A stretch of 13,482 bases of DNA, taken from the NCBI GenBank assembly GCA_947057405.1, contig CAMSEJ010000024.1, forward strand, positions 1-13,482. Reading direction: 5' to 3'. The translations under genes and the position numbers were made by a program. This DNA comes from an uncultured Roseburia sp. Lineage in GTDB: Bacteria > Bacillota > Clostridia > Lachnospirales > Lachnospiraceae. The stretch's first letter is position 1; every line of letters starts with the position of its first letter. A model generated the notes under the pieces. It did not search any database. It was not told the origin of the DNA and was given only the letters and a program-made list of their open reading frames with translations. Below are positions 1-5,882 of the stretch, one piece after another.

Positions 1-503
1 TCGGATAAATTGTGGAAAATAAACATTTTGGTCAAATCGATCGATACGTTGCCGTCTGACGGATCGCTGTCGATCGTTTCTTTTAATGATACGAAATTGC
101 TGTACGGCGTTTCTTTTTCTTCGGTTATTTTTTTGAATAAACCGATGATGTCGTCTGCACCTTCCGAGAAAATATCCTGTAAATCGTCATCCATCAGGTT
201 GTCATATTCTTCCGGAAGATCGGAAAACTTAGAAAAACGGGTATCCAGCTCCTCCGGATACTCTACTTTGGTAATGTTTAAAATCATGGTCCCGGCTGCA
301 GTTGGAATTGCTTCTATCATGAGGGGGATGTCGTCTGATTCAAAACCAAATTCATAACTTGCCTGCTGCATCATGTCCTGAAACAGCATCTTTGCTTTTT
401 CTGTGCCGTAAGCAAGTTCGCTCAGCTTTAAATGGCGGCTTGCAAGATCCTGTTTGGTCAGTGTACAGCGAATCTGATGGTCATTTACTTTTTCAATTTT
501 CAC
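1..503 (-). CDS. mecA: Adaptor protein MecA (ClpC adaptor), 3' end cut by window edge
   Basis: Partial gene; about 167 N-terminal residues are visible and the frame runs off the left edge. The protein starts MKIEKVNDHQIRCTLTKQDL, the typical opening of MecA/YpbH adaptors. After an acidic linker (residues about 105-130) it reaches KMFIFHNLS, which fits the beginning of the C-terminal ClpC-binding domain. In Bacillus, MecA delivers substrates such as ComK to ClpC-ClpP and drives ClpC assembly; the N-terminal domain binds substrate. The start is a GTG at 503-501, preceded by AAGGAG with a 7-nt spacer. It is transcribed away from the kinase cluster and shares a 323-bp divergent region with it. 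This is the proteolytic adaptor, not the unrelated penicillin-binding protein gene of the same name. The in vivo substrate cannot be read from the sequence. Confidence 0.9.
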   Translation of the reverse strand, partial: MKIEKVNDHQIRCTLTKQDLASRHLKLSELAYGTEKAKMLFQDMMQQASYEFGFESDDIPLMIEAIPTAAGTMILNITKVEYPEELDTRFSKFSDLPEEYDNLMDDDLQDIFSEGADDIIGLFKKITEEKETPYSNFVSLKETIDSDPSDGNVSIDLTKMFIFHNLS

Positions 504-544
504 TTTGCCACTCCTTATCTGAGAAATAGTGTAAATCTTATTTT

Positions 545-573
545 ATTATAATCAATGCCCCTTGTTCTGTAAA
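545..573 (-). promoter_or_regulatory. Sigma-A type promoter of mecA
   Basis: On the minus strand TTTACA (573-568) is followed after exactly 17 bases by TATAAT (550-545). The -10 is perfect and the -35 matches 5 of 6. The gene start lies about 40 bases downstream, with a good ribosome binding site between. Confidence 0.8.
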
Positions 574-595
574 GCCCAGATCTCTATTAAATATC

Positions 596-629
596 TATAA
601 ATTATCTAAAAGCGGTCTTAAATACCAAA
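596..629. repeat. Long direct repeat, copy 1 (operator-like)
   Basis: Ungapped match to 692-725, with 29 of 34 bases identical. It contains two hexamers, CTAAAA (606-611) and CTTAAA (617-622), 11 bp apart, a spacing typical of tandem half-sites for OmpR/PhoB-family response regulators. A related ATTAAATATC box lies just before it at 586-595. The 11-bp spacing is seen in the sequence; the identity of any binding protein is unknown. Confidence 0.65.
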
Positions 630-691
630 TGTCCAAACACTATTTTTTACCATAAATGATTTTATGCAAAAATATATTTGTATTAAAAATT

Positions 692-725
692 TATAAATTA
701 TCTTAAAGGTATCTTAAATATCAAA
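692..725. repeat. Long direct repeat, copy 2 (operator-like)
   Basis: Second copy, 96 bp after the first. It carries CTTAAA (702-707) and CTTAAA (713-718), again 11 bp apart. The second hexamer extends to CTTAAATATC (713-722), which recurs exactly at 755-764, 42 bp downstream, overlapping the proposed -10 of the kinase promoter. The rest of the 504-804 region is very AT-rich and shows no credible gene. Confidence 0.65.
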
Positions 726-732
726 AATGTGC

Positions 733-761
733 TTGCATTTGCGGAAAAGCTGTGCTTAAAT
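733..761 (+). promoter_or_regulatory. Possible promoter of the kinase cluster (weak, extended -10)
   Basis: TTGCAT (733-738), 17 bases, then TTAAAT (756-761) preceded by TG one base upstream (753-754), which is an extended -10. The hexamers are weak (3 of 6 and 4 of 6), which would suit a promoter needing an activator. The -10 lies inside the third CTTAAATATC box. Confidence 0.4.
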
Positions 762-804
762 ATCGGCAAGAGATGCTTTTTCCGATAAACAAAAGGAAGG
801 AGCG

Positions 805-912
805 ATGAAGTATCAAAGAAACTATTATGTCTGGCAGATACCGGGTTCTTTCAGAACTTGGAAGAGGAAGCGGCAGTATCGTATATCTGGTCAGGCATCA
901 GAAACTGGGTGA
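805..912 (+). CDS. Possible 35-residue leader ORF overlapping the kinase start
   Basis: ATG at 805 sits 2-3 bases after a strong AAGGAAGGAG sequence, the only good ribosome binding site before the kinase gene. Its frame stops with TGA at 910-912 and it encodes MKYQRNYYVW followed by a basic tail. It overlaps the first 29 codons of the kinase in another frame. It may be a translated leader that couples ribosomes to the kinase ATG at 827, or the true start of the kinase if a +1 shift occurs between them. No family is recognised. Confidence 0.3.
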   Translation: MKYQRNYYVWQIPGSFRTWKRKRQYRISGQASETG

Positions 913-2212
913 ATACCGGGCAGTCAAATGCATCAAAAAAGAACCGGAATTTACCTGGAAGGTTCGGGAAGCAAGTATTCTCAACCGTCTTAACCACCCG
1001 CAGATTCCCCGTGTTTACGATCTGGACGAGGACGATCATTATTACTATCTCGTAGAGGAATATGCAAGAGGTGAATCTCTGGAAGCGAAAATGCTTCGAT
1101 CATCTTTTATTACCCTGGATTTTATTTTTCAAGTGATTACAGAAACAGCAAATGTCTTAGATTATATGCATCATTTAAAGCCCGTTCCGATGGTATACCA
1201 GGATTTAAAACCGGAACATATCATTTTGGGCAGAGAAGGCATAAAATTGATCGATTTTGGCACCGCTTGCTGTCTTGGGGAAACAGGGAATAAATTTCAA
1301 AATTACGGGACACCCAAATTCTGCGCTCCCGAACAGGCAACGGGGGAACAGGCCGGTATCCAGTCGGATATTTACAGCATCGGAAAGCTGTTAGAGGAGC
1401 TGGTTTACGCAGAGGGGAATCATCATGCCCGGTGTCTGATGCAAATAGCAGGCAAAGCCACAAGCCCGGATTTATCTGTACGTTATCAAACGGCGGAGGA
1501 GCTTCTGGCAGATTTGTCGGTTCAGATGCAGTCAAACAATCATTCAATTTATCAAAGGCATCTCTTAACAAAAATCGTTGCAGCCGGCAGTCAGCCGCAC
1601 ATAGGAACAACTCACCTGTCCATTTCATTGACCGTATACTTAAACCACAAAAACAGACAGGCGGTTTACCGGGAAAAAAATACAAGCAGACATATGCGGA
1701 ATGCGGTAGAAAGCGGCATCTTTGCAGAAGAGGGCGGTCTTTACCGCAGAAACGATTTCCTGGGAATGCCAGCGTATGGGGAAGGCGTATCGGTTAACGC
1801 GCCGAACGGTTCGATAGAAGTTCTGGATTACGGTTCGGATCTTGCAGGAGCTTTGGCGGAACGGGCGGATATGCTGCTGTTTATGGCAGGAAGCAGAGAA
1901 TGGGAAACCGGGTTTGCCGATCTTGCGTTTGAACGGCTGAAATCAGAGAAAAATCTGGTTGTGATCGCAAATTACGGCGGGAAACAGCAGGCACGGCGGT
2001 ACCAGGAGAAATACGGTCAGCCGGTGTATTGTTTTCCGCTGGATGCGGATCCGTTTGAAATGACAAAAGAAAAGGAGAGCTTGTTTGATGGATTGCTGGA
2101 AAAAGAAGGAAACGAAATGTACGAGTATCGGAATTGCCGGATCTGTCCGGGGGAGTGGAGCAACACACTTATCCGTGGCATTGGCAAATTATGCGGCAAG
2201 TGGGTTAGGTGA
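827..2212 (+). CDS. Serine/threonine protein kinase fused to a degenerate ParA/MinD-like domain
   Basis: Kinase domain about residues 4-235: glycine loop GRGSGSIV (12-19), ATP-binding Lys34, helix-C Glu48, catalytic loop YQDLKPEH (124-131, Asp126), DFG (143-145) and APE (167-169). The usual HRD is YQD, so this is a non-RD kinase, but the key Lys, Glu and Asp residues remain. No transmembrane helix or PASTA repeats follow, unlike PrkC/Stk1, so it should be cytoplasmic. Residues about 247-425 form a second domain resembling ParA/MinD ATPases: a P-loop-like stretch AGSQPHIGTTH (253-263) without the Walker lysine, and LDYGSD (333-338) at the Walker B position. The same order of motifs recurs in the next gene. 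The ATG at 827 has no good ribosome binding site of its own; the strong one at 793-802 serves an ATG at 805 in another frame. The last 42 codons overlap the next gene out of frame and may not be conserved. The substrate is unknown. Confidence 0.85.
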   Translation: MSGRYRVLSELGRGSGSIVYLVRHQKLGEYRAVKCIKKEPEFTWKVREASILNRLNHPQIPRVYDLDEDDHYYYLVEEYARGESLEAKMLRSSFITLDFIFQVITETANVLDYMHHLKPVPMVYQDLKPEHIILGREGIKLIDFGTACCLGETGNKFQNYGTPKFCAPEQATGEQAGIQSDIYSIGKLLEELVYAEGNHHARCLMQIAGKATSPDLSVRYQTAEELLADLSVQMQSNNHSIYQRHLLTKIVAAGSQPHIGTTHLSISLTVYLNHKNRQAVYREKNTSRHMRNAVESGIFAEEGGLYRRNDFLGMPAYGEGVSVNAPNGSIEVLDYGSDLAGALAERADMLLFMAGSREWETGFADLAFERLKSEKNLVVIANYGGKQQARRYQEKYGQPVYCFPLDADPFEMTKEKESLFDGLLEKEGNEMYEYRNCRICPGEWSNTLIRGIGKLCGKWVR

Positions 2213-2729
2213 AAAAACAGCCTGTCTGGAATTGGGCGGGCAGCAAGAATTTGGCCGTTGGAAAACGGCAGGACGGGAGGGGTATTTTACAGAGGCCGGA
2301 ATTGATTATTATCCGGGTCTGGACAAAACGCAGATTCCGATGCTGTTAAACTGCGGGTATGAAACCATTATTATGGATTTCGGCGATGATTACCGGAACG
2401 CTTCCGGCGAATTGCTGCGGTGCGACAGGAAAATTATTCTCTTAAGCCTGAACCCTTGGCAGGAATTTGCGGCAAGGAAACTGGTGCAGACGGTACAAAG
2501 CGCAGAATGGGGAAATGCCGTACCCGTTTATGCCGGCGTACACATCCAAAAGCCGGTCAAAAAAGCATTGGAAAAAGAGTTTGGCATATCTGTACTGACG
2601 CTTCCTGTCATACCGGACCCTGTCTGTATCAGGGCGGAAGAATTCCCCTGTATGGATCTGATATTAGGCCGCCGCACCGAAAACAACAAAAGAAAAAAAG
2701 CACGGATACCGATTCGGAAGAGAATATAG
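2088..2729 (+). CDS. ParA/MinD-like protein with degenerate P-loop
   Basis: 213 residues, probably cytoplasmic or peripheral. GIAGSVRGSGATHLSVALAN (15-34) matches the position of the deviant Walker A of ParA/MinD/CpaE-TadZ proteins, but the catalytic lysine is replaced (GSGATH instead of GKT/S). IIMDFGDD (94-101) is the Walker B-like strand. Residues about 120-185 follow the same pattern as the C-terminal domain of the upstream kinase (an aromatic-acidic segment, then EKEFG and a proline-rich strand). The C-terminal tail is strongly basic (RRTENNKRKKARIPIRKRI). ATG at 2088 is chosen, with AAAGGAG at 2071-2077; TTG at 2085 has better spacing (7 nt) and adds one residue. The gene overlaps the kinase by 125 bp in another frame. 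ATP binding is doubtful without the lysine; a pseudo-ATPase partner of the kinase is an inference. Confidence 0.7.
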   Translation: MDCWKKKETKCTSIGIAGSVRGSGATHLSVALANYAASGLGEKTACLELGGQQEFGRWKTAGREGYFTEAGIDYYPGLDKTQIPMLLNCGYETIIMDFGDDYRNASGELLRCDRKIILLSLNPWQEFAARKLVQTVQSAEWGNAVPVYAGVHIQKPVKKALEKEFGISVLTLPVIPDPVCIRAEEFPCMDLILGRRTENNKRKKARIPIRKRI

Positions 2730-2781
2730 TTTTTCACAAAAATGTATTTGTACTTCCTGGGGTAGGACGGGAGAGCAGAAT

Positions 2782-2991
2782 ATGGAGAATTTGCAGAGAA
2801 TGCAGTTGTTTGTAGAACTGCAGGAAATTGAGCAGAGGGGAATTACACTGTGGCTGGAAGGGCTTAAGAGTAATTCTGTCCGGATAACAGACGCCGTATT
2901 TGTCAATGAAGAGGACATGTACATGCGGGATTATATTTATGATGAGGGGGTGTTAAAAGAACTTCGTTTTGATAAAATACATGAGTTTTAG
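2782..2991 (+). CDS. Small hypothetical protein (69 aa)
   Basis: No family recognised. It begins MENLQRMQLFVELQEIEQRG and is acidic and mostly hydrophilic, with a heptad-like N-terminal half that could form a short helix and no membrane segment or cysteines. The ATG is preceded by GGGAG with a suitable spacer. It lies 52 bp after the ParA/MinD-like gene and before the cluster hairpin, so it is probably co-transcribed with the kinase and may be a partner or target; this is inference from position only. Confidence 0.6.
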   Translation: MENLQRMQLFVELQEIEQRGITLWLEGLKSNSVRITDAVFVNEEDMYMRDYIYDEGVLKELRFDKIHEF

Positions 2992-3102
2992 AAAATGCAG
3001 CTTTATAGTTCAGGGATTTTTCAATTGATTATTCTGATTTCAGGAACCTCAATGCCGAATAAGAATAACGGATAAAAAGATAAAAGACAAAAATATAAGA
3101 AA

Positions 3103-3160
3103 AAATAATCCCACGGAAATTCAGGTTTTTGTAAGTTCCTGAATCTTCATGGGATTATTT
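3103..3160 (+). terminator. Large hairpin ending the kinase cluster
   Basis: Outer stem AAATAATCCCA (3103-3113) pairs with TGGGATTATTT (3150-3160), 11 bp. After a partly paired internal loop, ATTCAGG (3119-3125) pairs with CCTGAAT (3138-3144), leaving a 12-base loop. The T-rich tail on the plus strand is modest; on the minus strand it is stronger. It lies 111 bp after the last gene of the cluster and is the best terminator candidate. The remainder of 2992-3291 holds only the promoter and repeats listed separately. Confidence 0.6.
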
Positions 3161-3186
3161 GTGTTACAGGATGGGAAAGCAAGTAT

Positions 3187-3211
3187 GATATTGTTTTTCA
3201 GGAAAAATATC
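3187..3211. repeat. Inverted repeat just upstream of the glycosidase promoter
   Basis: GATATT (3187-3192) and AATATC (3206-3211) are perfect inverted arms, and part of the T-run/A-run between them can also pair. It ends 7 bp before the proposed -35, a position where an operator or UP-like element could act. Confidence 0.35.
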
Positions 3212-3218
3212 GTCCCCT

Positions 3219-3247
3219 TTGAATCTTCCACAAGGGTGTGTTATAAT
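3219..3247 (+). promoter_or_regulatory. Sigma-A type promoter of the glycosidase gene
   Basis: TTGAAT (3219-3224), 17 bases, TATAAT (3242-3247), with TG at 3239-3240 making an extended -10. The ATG at 3292 follows, with AAGGAGG at 3277-3283 and an 8-nt spacer. A second TATAAT at 3263-3268 has no clear -35. Confidence 0.8.
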
Positions 3248-3291
3248 ACGTTCTAACATTATTATAATTTTACCAGAAGGAGGAAGCCTAA

Positions 3292-5028
3292 ATGGACAGA
3301 CGGCGAATACAGCAGTCTTTGATCGTGGCAGCAGGGGTGATTCTTGCTGTGGTTTTGGTTATCGTGGCGGGTAAAGTGATCCAGAAATATACACCGACAA
3401 AGGAAGAAATGGATTTATACGAATATTACGGTGTAGAAGGGGATCAGACGGCGGCAATTGTACTAGACCATGAGATTTTGGAACAACAGGCGGTTGTGAA
3501 AGACGGGATGCTGTATCTGGATTACGATACGGTAAGGCAGCTTTTAAATGATCGTTTTTACTGGGACGGAAATGAAAATCTTTTGCTTTATACAACGGCA
3601 TCGGACGTCATTACGGCAGAGGCCATGAGTAAAGAATATTCGATCACAAAAAAGAAGCAGCAGGAAGATTATGTGATCGTATATACAGACGGGCAGACGG
3701 CGTATATTGCAATGGACTACGTAAAAAAATATACGGATCTGGATTTTCGGTTTTATCCGGAACCGAACCGCATGGTTGTAACGACAGATTGGTCAGACTA
3801 TACTTTCGTCCCGGTAAAAAAGGACACGCAGATCCGTTATCAGGGAGGGATTAAAAGTCCGATCCTTGCACAGGCAGAGCAGGAAACCGCACTTACGCTT
3901 TTAGAGAGCGGGGATAACTGGGATAAGGTTGCCACAGAAGACGGGATCATTGGCTATATCCGCAACAAAAAGCTGGGAAAGGAAGAGGAGCGAAGTCATG
4001 ACCATACGTATGAAGAAGAAACGTTTACGCATCTGTTAAAGGAAGGCAAGGTAACGATGGCATGGCACCAGGTCACAACGAAGGATGCCAACAGCAAGGT
4101 TGCAGAAGTGATTGCGGGCACAAAGGGAATGAATGTAATTTCGCCGACCTGGTTTTATTTAAACGATAACGAAGGGAATCTGATGGATCTGGCAAGTACA
4201 GAATATGTGGATTACTGCCACAGCCAGGGAATTGATGTGTGGGCGCTTGTCAGCAATCTGGAGAATGACGAAGCAGATTCTACGGAGGTATTGACGCATA
4301 CTTCCAGACGCAAGAAAATGATCAATCAGCTGATTGCGGCGGCAATTCAGTATAATTTAGACGGGATTAATGTAGATTTTGAAGCACTGCCCCAGGAAGC
4401 GGGAGATGCATATGTCCAGTTTATCCGGGAACTTTCTTTGAAATGTGAAAATAACGGAATCATTCTTTCCGTGGACAATTATGTTCCAATGGAGTACAAT
4501 CGGTTTTATAACCGCAGAGAGCAGGCGAATTTTGCGGATTATATTATAATTATGGGCTATGACGAACATTATGCCGGATCGGATGAAGGTTCGGTAGCTT
4601 CGATTGGATTTGTAAAGCAGGGGATCTCGGATACGCTGCAGGAAGTTCCGGCAGAACAGCTGATTTTGGCGGCGCCGTTTTTTACAAGGGTCTGGGCCGA
4701 AAAGCCAAAGGAAGCGACAGATGATGTAGAGGCAGCAGCCGAGGATTATGTTCCGTATGAGCTGTCTTCTCAGGCAGTCAGCATGAAGGAAGCATGGAAT
4801 ATGGCGTCTGTCAACGGCATTGAGCCTGTCTGGTCTAAAGAGGACGGGCAGTATTATGCCGAATATGAAAAAGACGGGGTTACGTATAAGATCTGGCTGG
4901 AAGATAAACAGTCAATGGAGTTAAAGCTGGGCGCGGCAAAGGACAGCGGGCTTGCCGGGATGTCCTTCTGGAAGCTGGGGTTAGAGGACAGCAGCTTATG
5001 GGATACGATTATAAAATATATGAATTAG
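3292..5028 (+). CDS. Membrane-anchored glycoside hydrolase family 18 protein with SH3 domain
   Basis: 578 residues. A basic start (MDRRR) and one hydrophobic helix at about 8-29 anchor the protein with the rest outside the cell. Residues about 45-170 look like the copper-amine-oxidase-type stalk domain common in clostridial surface proteins. An SH3-like domain follows at about 172-233 (VPVKKDTQIRYQGG, ending GYIRNKKLG), then a GH18 barrel at about 250-578. The catalytic motif is DGINVDFE (357-364) with Glu364 as the expected acid; the second Asp of the usual DxxDxDxE is Asn, as in YaaH/SleL/YdhD-type proteins. MGYDEHY (421-427) and a terminal SFWKLGLED segment complete the barrel signature. 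The likely role is cleavage of N-acetylglucosamine linkages in peptidoglycan or spore cortex. It has its own promoter and precedes an amidase, which supports a cell-wall role. Confidence 0.9.
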   Translation: MDRRRIQQSLIVAAGVILAVVLVIVAGKVIQKYTPTKEEMDLYEYYGVEGDQTAAIVLDHEILEQQAVVKDGMLYLDYDTVRQLLNDRFYWDGNENLLLYTTASDVITAEAMSKEYSITKKKQQEDYVIVYTDGQTAYIAMDYVKKYTDLDFRFYPEPNRMVVTTDWSDYTFVPVKKDTQIRYQGGIKSPILAQAEQETALTLLESGDNWDKVATEDGIIGYIRNKKLGKEEERSHDHTYEEETFTHLLKEGKVTMAWHQVTTKDANSKVAEVIAGTKGMNVISPTWFYLNDNEGNLMDLASTEYVDYCHSQGIDVWALVSNLENDEADSTEVLTHTSRRKKMINQLIAAAIQYNLDGINVDFEALPQEAGDAYVQFIRELSLKCENNGIILSVDNYVPMEYNRFYNRREQANFADYIIIMGYDEHYAGSDEGSVASIGFVKQGISDTLQEVPAEQLILAAPFFTRVWAEKPKEATDDVEAAAEDYVPYELSSQAVSMKEAWNMASVNGIEPVWSKEDGQYYAEYEKDGVTYKIWLEDKQSMELKLGAAKDSGLAGMSFWKLGLEDSSLWDTIIKYMN

Positions 5029-5079
5029 GACAATTCGTTGCTTCATAAGTTAAGGTAAGAGTTCTGCGAAGGTGTAGCT

Positions 5080-5769
5080 TTGAATAAAAAAATCGAGCTT
5101 GGGATGGCAATTATCTTACTTTGTTCCGTCGTCGTTTTATCACACAAAGAAGCGGCGATTATGGCGGGAAGCAGCGGGGCGCTTACGGTAAATGAAAACT
5201 GTATTGTGATTGATGCCGGGCACGGCGGCGACGATCCCGGTAAAATCGGCATCAACGGCACCCTGGAAAAAGACATTAACTTAAATATTGCACATAAGTT
5301 GAAAATGCTTTTGGAAAGCCAGGGGTACGAGGTTGTGATGACGCGCGCGACGGGGGACGGCTTGTATCGGCCGGGCACAAAGAATATGAAAGTCGAGGAT
5401 ATGCACAACCGATGTGAAATCATTACAAAAGCCATGCCGGTATTTACTGTAAGCATCCATCAGAACAGTTACCCGGAAGAGTATGTAAAGGGTGCGCAGG
5501 TGTTTTATTACGGACATTCAAAAGAAGGAGAAGCGCTTGCAAAGAAAATCCAGGCCAGTCTTGTTGCACATCTGGATCCCGAGAATCACAGGGTGGAGAA
5601 GGCAAACGAGAGCTATTATATGCTCAAAAAGACGCCTACGCCAACCGTGATTGTGGAGTGCGGGTTTTTAAGCAACAGCAGGGAGGCGGAGCTTTTGAAT
5701 ACGGAGGATTATCAGGATAAGGTGGCATGGGCAATTATGATGGGAGTGGTGCAATATCTGAATGAATGA
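5080..5769 (+). CDS. cwlD: N-acetylmuramoyl-L-alanine amidase, CwlD-like
   Basis: 229 residues, Amidase_3 family, cutting the bond between muramic acid and the stem peptide. Zinc ligands and the catalytic Glu are in place: His48 in DAGHGG, Glu63 in TLEKDINLN, His127 in VSIHQNS and Glu193 in VIVECGFLSN. The stretch KGAQVFYYGHSKEG and the overall length fit CwlD, the enzyme that helps make muramic-delta-lactam in spore cortex, though vegetative amidases of this family exist. An N-terminal hydrophobic segment (about 7-21) suggests export or anchoring. The start is a TTG at 5080 with GAAGGTG just upstream; it gives the positively charged MNKK start that an ATG at 5104 would lose. It lies 51 bp after the GH18 gene with no terminator between, so the two are probably co-transcribed. 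Confidence 0.88.
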   Translation: MNKKIELGMAIILLCSVVVLSHKEAAIMAGSSGALTVNENCIVIDAGHGGDDPGKIGINGTLEKDINLNIAHKLKMLLESQGYEVVMTRATGDGLYRPGTKNMKVEDMHNRCEIITKAMPVFTVSIHQNSYPEEYVKGAQVFYYGHSKEGEALAKKIQASLVAHLDPENHRVEKANESYYMLKKTPTPTVIVECGFLSNSREAELLNTEDYQDKVAWAIMMGVVQYLNE

Positions 5770-5882
5770 ACGGAGAGGGCTTGAAGTTAAGGCCGATCTT
5801 GTTTTCAAACACGCTCAGGGGCCGGTTACAGGTTTTTGCTCATGAAACGAAATGTTGTATTTGTTAAGGGACAGGAGGAGCA

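Noticed and set aside
10..357. Rightward open frame of 115 codons at the left edge
   Set aside because: It lies antisense to the well-supported mecA frame and resembles no protein.
667..680. CAAA...TTTG near-palindrome in the mecA-kinase gap
   Set aside because: AT-rich and short; expected by chance in this composition and not repeated.
1221..1685. Leftward open frame of 154 codons inside the kinase gene
   Set aside because: The kinase frame has clear catalytic motifs here; the antisense frame has none and no good ribosome binding site.
2420..2815. Rightward open frame of 131 codons overlapping the ParA/MinD-like and 69-residue genes
   Set aside because: Low-complexity basic product with no start signal; the overlapping frames are better supported.
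5770..5882. GGCC-containing pairings between the amidase and beta-lactamase-type genes as a terminator
   Set aside because: Stems are only 3-4 bp with long loops and no T-run; no convincing promoter was found here either.
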